64,000 nucleotides of DNA, taken from positions 8,515,784 to 8,579,783 of the forward strand of contig CP136066.1 in assembly GCA_032622095.1 (NCBI GenBank), in the 5' to 3' direction. This document shows positions 58,012 to 64,000 of the stretch, in pieces. The notes under the pieces were generated by a model that had not been told where the DNA came from, did no database searches, and saw only the letters and a list, made by a program, of their open reading frames with translations. How positions within the stretch are numbered: position 1 is the stretch's first letter; every line of letters begins with the position of its first letter. Source of the DNA: Siphonodentalium dalli. Taxonomy: Eukaryota > Mollusca > Scaphopoda > Gadilida > Siphonodentaliidae. The translations under genes and the position numbers were made by a program.

Positions 58012-60089
58012 ACTATTAAGCCGTATTCCCTGAGTCTGTCAAATAATTTTGTGAGCTGCTGTATATGCGTTTGAGGATCGGAGCTATGACAGATCAGGTC
58101 ATCGACAAATCCTTCTACAAATGGTAAATCGTGTAGGGCCATGTTCATGAGTTTTAAAAAATACCCTGAGCTCGAGACATATCCCATCGGGGCTCTTTGA
58201 TAACTGTATTGTCCTTCGGACGTATTCATAGTTAATATGGGCACATGTTCGGGTTCAACTCCAATAACATGATAAGCATTTGATAAATCAAAGATACTAA
58301 AAATAGTTGAGCCGAGTAACTTGGACGATATTTCTGTAAAACTAGGCATAGACCATTTTAATGGAATGGAAACATCATTGAGTTTTCTCAGATCAATTAC
58401 CAATCGGTAATTTGGAGTACCGTCGGGGTTGGGTGTGGATTTGCGGATGAGGAGACTGGGAAATCCCCACGATGAATGGGCAGTGGGTCTAATAATGTCT
58501 GCATCTAATAATTTTTTTATCTCAGCAGCCATAATTCGTTGTTTGTTCAGTGGTGTCGGATATTTTTTGCAAAAAATAGGTAAAGTATTTGGTTTGAGGT
58601 CGATTTTCATTTTAATTTTTGGACAATATCCTATCTTGTTTATGTCATTTGTAAAAACATCAGGGTATTGTGATACTAGTTGCAATATTTGCTGTTTAAG
58701 GTGTTGAGGTGCCACGATATCATCGACAGATATAGGTTGAGTCTTAGTGACTGGAGGGTTAATGTCTTGCCGGTCACCTATGGTGTTTATACTGTGTTTG
58801 ATTGGCGGAGATGAGTTAATGTTTTGCTCATCGGATGCTCTGCATATCATTTGCTCTTGAGTGCCAAATGCTTGTGCTATTACACGACCTTTCCTAATGG
58901 ACATATGTGACGCCGATTGGTTTTCTATCATGACGCAAATATTTGGATTATTTGCATCTGCTAGCGTGTCGGTTACATGTACATTTGGTTCGTGTTTGAA
59001 AATGGACATGTTACCTTTGCCTATTCGGATTATAGGTGTGTTAAACATATCATTTGGCCCTATGAGTCTGCCTGTTATGATGGCGCATGAGTGGGGTGAT
59101 AATGAAACGTTATTTGTTGATCGGATGAGTGATGCAATGTGACCGTCCCTTAACATCGGGTATAATTGATTCTGTATTCTGAATTTTTCTAGATCAAAGT
59201 AAAGTCTAATACTGTGTTGTTTCATAAAATCGCGCCCTAAAATGCAAGGACGTGACAAGGTTGCACATATGACAAATTTGTGAGTAAGAATGAGTTTTCC
59301 GATTCTAAATGTGAGATGTGTGGATCCAAAAACTTTCATTGGTGTACCATCGGCTGATGTGAGTAACACATGTTCTTTAATTAAAGGTGGTCGATTTGGC
59401 ATGGATCTATAAATGTCGTATTTCAAGCAACTGGTGGTTGCCCCGGAGTCTAATAGTGATCTAATCCGTTGTTTGTGTATTTTAATGATAGTTGAGCATG
59501 GTGTTTGGTTTAGAGCACCATCTGTCATATCACTTGGATATTTAAGTACTGGTATAGTGTGTTGTATGGGTTTGACTGGTGGTATTATAGGGTTAATTGC
59601 AGTATTGGAATGTGATTCGCGAGAATTGGTGCATGTTGACTTTCTTTTGGATGATGAGTAAGAATTAGTAATGTGTTGGTGCTTGGGCTTTTCAAGGCGA
59701 TTCAGGGTTTTAAAATGGGAAGGAAAGTTTAAGTCAAGAAGCGGTGAGATAGACTTATTGGAAGAATTATGAAATCTGGGTTTCATAGAGGGACACCTGT
59801 TATGGCAGAAGGTGGTATGTGTTACCTGCCTGTGGCGAGGGAGATTAAGTGGGCGCCGCGTGCGGTAATTAATATATCGTTGGTTTTGGCACTTTGATGG
59901 TAGCGTGGGGTAATGATTAATGGGCTGCAGCTGTGAATCACAGACTCTATGCTTTTGAGATTCGTATGTTCGATGAGCTTTAGCATATCTATGATTGTGG
60001 CCGCCTATGGTGCTAATCTGATGTGTAATAGGACTCATTGGCTTGCGTCTACTTGGGGTCAAATTTGTGTAGCATTGAGTCCTTATCTG
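58008..60089 (-). CDS. pol: Pol, protease and reverse transcriptase
   Basis: The frame is entered by -1 slippage at 60,089-60,095, so it needs no start codon of its own. After a basic, low-complexity linker of about 160 residues comes the aspartic protease: active site LLDSGATTS (about 59,450-59,425) and flap/strand ILGRDF. RT then has RLVIDLRKLN, FDLSNAYHVIGV (first catalytic Asp), the APMGYVSSS motif and FVDDL at about 58,109-58,095 (Asp pair kept; Phe replaces the usual Tyr of YxDD). The frame ends at 58,008, one base off the continuing connection domain. The product makes DNA from the element's RNA. Confidence 0.9.
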   Translation of the reverse strand, partial: QIRTQCYTNLTPSRRKPMSPITHQISTIGGHNHRYAKAHRTYESQKHRVCDSQLQPINHYPTLPSKCQNQRYINYRTRRPLNLPRHRQVTHTTFCHNRCPSMKPRFHNSSNKSISPLLDLNFPSHFKTLNRLEKPKHQHITNSYSSSKRKSTCTNSRESHSNTAINPIIPPVKPIQHTIPVLKYPSDMTDGALNQTPCSTIIKIHKQRIRSLLDSGATTSCLKYDIYRSMPNRPPLIKEHVLLTSADGTPMKVFGSTHLTFRIGKLILTHKFVICATLSRPCILGRDFMKQHSIRLYFDLEKFRIQNQLYPMLRDGHIASLIRSTNNVSLSPHSCAIITGRLIGPNDMFNTPIIRIGKGNMSIFKHEPNVHVTDTLADANNPNICVMIENQSASHMSIRKGRVIAQAFGTQEQMICRASDEQNINSSPPIKHSINTIGDRQDINPPVTKTQPISVDDIVAPQHLKQQILQLVSQYPDVFTNDINKIGYCPKIKMKIDLKPNTLPIFCKKYPTPLNKQRIMAAEIKKLLDADIIRPTAHSSWGFPSLLIRKSTPNPDGTPNYRLVIDLRKLNDVSIPLKWSMPSFTEISSKLLGSTIFSIFDLSNAYHVIGVEPEHVPILTMNTSEGQYSYQRAPMGYVSSSGYFLKLMNMALHDLPFVEGFVDDLICHSSDPQTHIQQLTKLFDRLREYGLIV

Positions 60090-60327
60090 TTTAAAAATTG
60101 GTTATTATTTTGAGCCCGACGTCTGCATTGGTCTGTGTTATGATTGTTTAATCTGCAGTATGTACAGAAGAGGGTTCGTTGAGCTGTTGTAGTATATCTT
60201 GCATCCATGGTTTGGATGCGGTTGGGATAGGAGACCCTTGGTTCAGAGTAGGGGTGGTGAGAATTTGAAGGTTGGCGCCTGTGGGGGTGATCATTGATTC
60301 GGTGTCTGTCTTTGGATTGGCGGGGGG
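60083..60327 (-). CDS. gag: Gag nucleocapsid part with CCHC knuckle
   Basis: This is the continuation of gag after a one-base shift in the C7 run at 60,322-60,328. It has a basic, His/Arg-rich stretch, then CTYCRLNNHNTDQC (about 60,166-60,125). That is an exact C-x2-C-x4-H-x4-C zinc knuckle, which binds the genomic RNA. It ends at TAA 60,083-60,085, immediately after the slippery site. Confidence 0.85.
60089..60095 (-). promoter_or_regulatory. -1 ribosomal frameshift site U UUA AAC
   Basis: In the nucleocapsid frame the codons read CAA TTT TTA AAC AGA TAA. The heptamer T TTA AAC has the X XXY YYZ form in the correct phase, one codon before the gag stop. Slipping back one base enters the pol frame, which is open from there. 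A downstream stimulatory structure was not worked out. Confidence 0.85.
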
Positions 60328-61229
60328 GTGTAAGTGGATTGTGATGGCCCTCTTGGAATATGCCGGTGGTTATTGTCGATATCCATTGGTTGAGGGGATT
60401 GTAACTGTGGGAATTGGTTATAATCATTATGATGTTCACCGTAACGTAAGCGATAGCGTTGCCGAAGGTTCATTTCGCGTAGGGCAATATCAGTAGCTCT
60501 ATCAAGCGTTACGGGGTCGTCTTTGAGAAGCCTGAATTTGATACTAGAGTCGCGAATACCGTCGGAAAAAAATGCTACTAATTGTGTTTGCACTGCTCTT
60601 GTGTTAATTTCATCAGTAAACGCGTGTTTAGCAAGAGTACGTATGCGTTCTGCAAACATGGCAATTGTTTCCGTATGTCTCTGCCTAATGGCTCGTAATG
60701 AGGAAAGGGCTTGAGGAGAATCAGTTATGGAACTGAATAATGAGCGTAACTGTGATTTCAGATCGGTCCAGGTGAACGTGAATTTTCCGTCTGTGTTATT
60801 TTCATTTATGAAGCGTTGAATAAATTCAGAAACTTGAGATTTACATGTCTGAGCGGCAATTTTTATGATAGTCTCATCTTGTGCCGAAATCGCGCGGGAG
60901 TATTTTTCCACCGCATGGACCCATTGGGGAAAATCGTCAGGCTTGCCATCGAAGTGTTCAATAATGGAATTCATCCCCAACAGTGCTGTTATTGTTGTTT
61001 GTGTTTTTAAACTTTCAGTCTGGTTGCGGATAGAACTAGTGAAATGGCTAATTTCATGGGTAAGCCGTGACAATAGCAAGTTTTGAGCATCTTTGCCCAT
61101 TTCATTAGTAATGTCTGTGTGGGGGGATCTTGCGGTTGATCGGTCCATTTCCCTGTTTACTTCAAGGTGATGCTGATAATTTTGGCTTGGATGAAAATAA
61201 TCGCTGCTCTGCGGAGGTGGTGACTCCAT
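60291..61229 (-). CDS. gag: Gag, matrix/capsid part
   Basis: ATG at 61,229 and 312 codons. The central part (MNSIIEHFDGKPDDFPQWVH and IRQRHTETIAMFAERIRTLA) resembles the capsid of Gypsy-type Gag (retrotransposon gag family). The particle protein packages the element's RNA in the cytoplasm. The frame runs into TGA at 60,291 only because of the extra base in the C7 run at 60,322-60,328; the zinc knuckle continues in the next frame. Confidence 0.88.
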   Translation of the reverse strand: MESPPPQSSDYFHPSQNYQHHLEVNREMDRSTARSPHTDITNEMGKDAQNLLLSRLTHEISHFTSSIRNQTESLKTQTTITALLGMNSIIEHFDGKPDDFPQWVHAVEKYSRAISAQDETIIKIAAQTCKSQVSEFIQRFINENNTDGKFTFTWTDLKSQLRSLFSSITDSPQALSSLRAIRQRHTETIAMFAERIRTLAKHAFTDEINTRAVQTQLVAFFSDGIRDSSIKFRLLKDDPVTLDRATDIALREMNLRQRYRLRYGEHHNDYNQFPQLQSPQPMDIDNNHRHIPRGPSQSTYTPPPIQRQTPNQ

Positions 61230-61243
61230 TATGTTATTAAGGA

Positions 61244-61735
61244 TTAACGGTGTCTGTTTTGGGATCTATGGTATGGGTGCGAAATATGTTGTATTTTTTT
61301 CCAAGTGCCGTGGCGGTGTATTATGCGATTCAGGTGTATTTGACACGATTCAGGTGATTTATTAGGATGTTTTATGGGAATTGCCGCGACTATAGAGTTG
61401 ACAATAAGTTTTGGATAATCCGTAAAATGAGCCGGAAATGTATGCCACTCGTTCCAAGAATCTAGTGTATGTCCTGAGTAGTTATTTGTAATCATACAAC
61501 GCACGTATAAGCGGATTGTATCTTGCGTTATATCAATGCGAATGGGATTGCAATATTTAATGAGTTGTGGCGATAAAGTTATTTGGTGGGGTAAAGCGTA
61601 TCTACAGTAAGTTTTAAAATTAAGAACTGAATGTTGTTTGTAAGAGGTGGTTGGTATGGGCTGATCGTTTGAAGCATGTATTGTAGTAGGATGGGTAGGT
61701 AGTGTAGGTGTAGTAGAATCAGGTGATGTGTCCAT
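61244..61735 (-). CDS. Extra ORF ahead of gag, unknown function
   Basis: 163 codons from the ATG at 61,735, ending 14 bases before the gag ATG and in a different frame. Thr/Pro/Ser-rich at the start (MDTSPDSTTPTLPTHPTTIH), then a more ordered-looking part with several Cys, Tyr and His (YCRYALPHQITLSPQLIKYC; IRLYVRCMITNNYSGHTLD). No family recognised. Errantiviruses do not normally have an ORF here. It may be an accessory protein or an upstream exon of gag. A T-rich tract just upstream could be a splice acceptor region. Confidence 0.45.
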   Translation of the reverse strand: MDTSPDSTTPTLPTHPTTIHASNDQPIPTTSYKQHSVLNFKTYCRYALPHQITLSPQLIKYCNPIRIDITQDTIRLYVRCMITNNYSGHTLDSWNEWHTFPAHFTDYPKLIVNSIVAAIPIKHPNKSPESCQIHLNRIIHRHGTWKKIQHISHPYHRSQNRHR

Positions 61736-62054
61736 AACCCACGTGAAAAAAAAAAGGAGTGAAAGAATGCTAAAAATAGGGGGTGTGCAATTTGACAGCA
61801 AATGGGAAAGAAAAGATGGTCACTCACCAATTTCCGAGAAGAATAATGTGCACAAGTCTGTGATGATGAATGAAGTACAGAATGTTCTTGTCGTGTTTAT
61901 TGGAAGCCGAAGGGTGTCCAAATCGGATGTTAATGTTTATGTGGATCTGAATCTGGTCTGCAAGAGGCGTGAGTAATGTTTTTAGCTGGATACACGATGT
62001 GAGGTGGTTGTATGAGAATAAAAGGTTGATTCGTCTGTATCAGATGAGTATGTA
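61736..62054. other. Element 5' leader
   Basis: No further ORF with support. Transcribed leader between the 29-bp array and the extra ORF. Confidence 0.5.
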
Positions 62055-62244
62055 TGCGGTCCTGTGTGTCCGAAGGGTTGGTGTGCGGTCCTGTGTGTCC
62101 GAAGGGTTGGTGTGCGGTCCTGTGTGTCCGAAGGGTTGGTGTGCGGTCCTGTGTGTCCGAAGGGTTGGTATGCGGTCCTGTGTGTCCGAAGGGTTGGTAT
62201 GCAGTCCTGTGTGTCCGAAGGGTTCCTGTGTGTCCGAATGGTTG
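62055..62244 (+). repeat. 29-bp tandem repeats in the 5' leader
   Basis: Six units starting at 62,055, 62,084, 62,113, 62,142, 62,171 and 62,200 (TGCGGTCCTGTGTGTCCGAA then GGGTTGGTG), plus a shortened seventh. Nearly identical copies suggest recent expansion. There are no spacers. The long plus-strand frames here simply translate the repeat. Confidence 0.95.
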
Positions 62245-62404
62245 AGTTATGGTTGACCGGTGCAGTGGTCTAGTGTGTGAGACTGTCTATCCGTGGCTGG
62301 AGTGTAAGGCTGTATCCCCGTGGTTGAGTAGCGGTTTGAGATTGTTTCTGCTCTGTAGTGATCGTCTAGTGGCCGAGACTTCAAGTTGTGTGGTGAGACG
62401 TAGA

Positions 62405-62420
62405 ACTGTTCACGGTACCA
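62405..62420 (-). other. Candidate primer binding site
   Basis: Nine bases inside the 5' LTR border the minus strand reads TGGTACCGTGAAC, starting with the TGG expected to pair with a tRNA CCA end. The tRNA is not identified; the first seven bases would suit some leucine tRNAs. Confidence 0.35.
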
Positions 62421-62429
62421 TTAATACTA

Positions 62430-62885
62430 TGTGAGGTAATGAACACATAGATATAGTAGGTACAAGTCTTTATTATGTTGTGAATAAGATATGCAGTGTG
62501 TACAAATATAATGATCAATAGTCGCCGCGAAATGATGTCCCCGAATGGGTGATGCCTGGTGTGAATGATGCCTGGATATGATCTAGGGAGGAGATGAGTC
62601 TAGTGAAAGCATGAGGTGATGGGATGTGGTTGTCTCTTATATACTATTTGGGACGCATATTAGATGAGGCGTTTGGCAATACACATCGGGATTGGTTCCT
62701 TCGTTATGGGCATTTCCCTTGACCATATTTGGGAGCCATCTTCATTGTGTGTATATCTTCGCTGAGATTAAGACGTGTGAGGTTTCGAGAACCGAACACG
62801 AATATCTGAGTTTGGGGTTTTATATATTGGGACATTCGTATAGTTTGAATCAAGTTGTGAGATTATAATGGGTAGTTATCTCACA
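62430..62885 (-). repeat. 5' LTR (456 bp)
   Basis: Identical to the LTR at 48,024-48,479 except one base (G at 62,588). The promoter TATA box is at 62,817-62,826 and AATAAA at 62,469-62,474. GCAT follows at 62,886-62,889. Confidence 0.95.
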
Positions 62886-62889
62886 GCAT

Positions 62890-63069
62890 ATTGAATTACA
62901 AATTCATAGTCTGTGTAGCAGTGGTTGGTCTTTAATTGGGAAAATATGACACGTTAGTGACAAAATCTAAGATTGCGTCGGTGTGGCCTCAGATAGAATC
63001 GCACGTACACAGGGAAAATCTCAACCACTCTGGCAGGGCTTGAGAAAACTGATCGAATTTCGTGATATT
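62890..63069. other. Host sequence right of the retroelement
   Basis: Probably the same host intron as 47,704-48,023. No exon recognised. Confidence 0.4.
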
Positions 63070-63073
63070 TTAA

Positions 63074-63455
63074 CCCTTTACCCAACAAACCGGCCAAAAC
63101 CGGCCAAATAAAGCTTCAACAGCCTAAAATATCTTCTGTCTGTCTCAATAGAACCATACAAATATGGATATCATTGGAACCGGCTCCTTGACCACATTGT
63201 GATAGTTACAGTTATGCCCTGTGCCAATGCATTCTCTTATATATGCGAGTCGACCATATGTCGCCTCGCATATATAAGAGAATGCATTGGCCTAAAAAAA
63301 ATCTGTTTTTACCATTTTTTCTTACATTCTTTAACAATTTTATAATTTTTAATGTGTTAAGCCAATGCATTCTCTTATAAATGCGAGGCGACCTATGGTC
63401 GACTCGCATATATAAGAGAATGCATTGGCACAGGGCCGTTCTGTTGGGTAAAGGG
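63074..63455. mobile_element. TTAA-flanked MITE (piggyBac-type), copy 2
   Basis: Inverted relative to the 45.6-kb copy and closely similar throughout. TTAA flanks both ends (63,070-63,073 and 63,456-63,459). The same CCCTTTACCC termini and paired CCAATGCATTCTCTTATATA hairpins are present. No coding capacity. Confidence 0.88.
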
Positions 63456-63470
63456 TTAAACCAAAAAGCC

Positions 63471-63570
63471 CAGGTAAGATGTTTGTCACTCCGTATTGTC
63501 CTCATGATTAATTATCCACACAGGTAAGATGTTTGTCACTCCGTATTGTCCTGATGATTAATTATCCACA
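63471..63570 (+). repeat. 50-bp tandem duplication
   Basis: CAGGTAAGATGTTTGTCACT begins at 63,471 and again at 63,521. The two 50-bp units differ at one base (CTCATG versus CTGATG). Confidence 0.92.
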
Positions 63571-64000
63571 TTTGTGTACACATCCGGGGAAACGAGGATG
63601 TTAACAATTTAAATTGGTAACCTCAATATATATTATTATGGATCACGTGATCAGTTACAATACCACTACATAACCCCACCCAGACTATGGTATAACATGA
63701 CAGAATACGAACACTAAGATGGCACTGTCAATATTCACTTTAACAGGTCCGTGAATCCGGAAATGGAAAAAATCAACCTCGAATTAGGTACTAAACCCCG
63801 ATCTAGGTTTTTCGTAATCAGTTACCTGGACTCTACATTATAGTAAATCGACCTCACACGACGCAACTGTTCGGTAGTCCAACTTGCATTGGACTTAAAC
63901 CAGCTTGCGATATCGGTAATTCGCGCCGCCACTTGCCAAATTTGCCAATGGCAAAAATAATTCACATTTGGCAAAACAAAAATTCATTTGGCAAAAGTTT
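63571..64000. other. Right edge, no gene seen
   Basis: It ends in a cluster of TTTGCCAA/TTGGCAAA words (63,925-64,000) like that at 17,837-17,900. The repeat probably continues beyond the window. Confidence 0.45.

Larger units (their letters stand above)
48024..62885 (-). mobile_element. 14.9-kb errantivirus-like (Ty3/Gypsy) LTR element
   Basis: A complete LTR retroelement on the minus strand: 456-bp LTRs at both ends with TG...CA termini, and GCAT outside each end (48,020-48,023 and 62,886-62,889). In the element's direction the order is 5' LTR, leader with 29-bp repeats, an extra ORF, gag with zinc knuckle, -1 frameshift site, protease-RT-RNase H-integrase, a 3.8-kb spacer with tandem arrays and an antisense ORF, env, polypurine tract and 3' LTR. 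The gag-pol-env order with integrase after RNase H, a GPY/F-like integrase tail and an F-type env fit Metaviridae/errantivirus. The LTRs differ at one of 456 positions (T at 48,182, G in the other copy), so insertion is recent. It is much longer than the usual 5-8 kb because of the spacer and leader. Gag-pol carries three one-base breaks. Confidence 0.93.

Noticed and set aside
57017-59661. Plus-strand frames across pol
   Set aside because: Shadows of the strongly supported minus-strand pol.
62055-62244. 29-bp repeats as a CRISPR array
   Set aside because: The units are contiguous with no spacers, and the context is a eukaryotic retroelement leader.
61969-62273. Cys/Val-rich frames in the leader
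   Set aside because: They arise because the 29-bp unit cycles through all three frames.
62405-62420. Assigning the primer tRNA to leucine or phenylalanine
   Set aside because: Only about seven or eight bases fit either; not enough to choose.

Overview
This window is animal (metazoan) genomic DNA. It is AT-rich and has GT/AG-spliced coding exons, a glutamate-receptor-type gene, many hairpin MITEs, tRNA-derived SINE-like sequences, LINE fragments and one intact-looking LTR element. A marine invertebrate, perhaps a lophotrochozoan, would fit, but nothing here fixes the taxon.

Layout. Positions 1-30,000 hold no gene I can support. They contain palindromic MITEs (531-957), dispersed and tandem repeats, an inverted array of short degenerate repeats (7.16-7.82 kb), a decayed zinc-finger/tyrosine-recombinase-type gene on the minus strand (12.8-14.9 kb), TTAATGG-type palindrome clusters (18.2, 24.2 and 25.3 kb), and a roughly 1-kb DNA transposon with terminal inverted repeats and a 6-bp target duplication (20,544-21,590). 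A long unrecognised ORF (31.3 kb) and a broken LINE reverse-transcriptase fragment (33 kb) follow.

From 34.7 to 47.7 kb the minus strand carries eight 3'-terminal exons of an ionotropic glutamate receptor-like gene (end of the amino-terminal domain, S1, M1, pore, M3, S2, M4, stop). All joins keep phase. Several of its introns hold MITEs, a SINE-like sequence or LINE pieces. The 5' half of the gene is not in the window.

Positions 48,024-62,885 are a 14,862-bp LTR retroelement of the Ty3/Gypsy errantivirus type, on the minus strand. Its two 456-bp LTRs differ at one position, and a 4-bp duplication (GCAT) flanks it. It carries an extra ORF ahead of gag, gag with a CCHC knuckle, a U UUA AAC -1 slippery site, pol (protease, RT, RNase H, DX35E integrase), a long spacer full of tandem repeats, and an env with a furin site, fusion-peptide-like segment and membrane anchor. 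The spacer also holds an ORF on the opposite strand with its own TATA box, which is the most unusual thing in the window. Gag-pol is interrupted by three one-base shifts, each in a homopolymer. The element lies in the same orientation as the receptor gene, inside what is probably one of its upstream introns.

The last 1.1 kb holds a second copy of a TTAA-flanked (piggyBac-type) MITE and short duplications.
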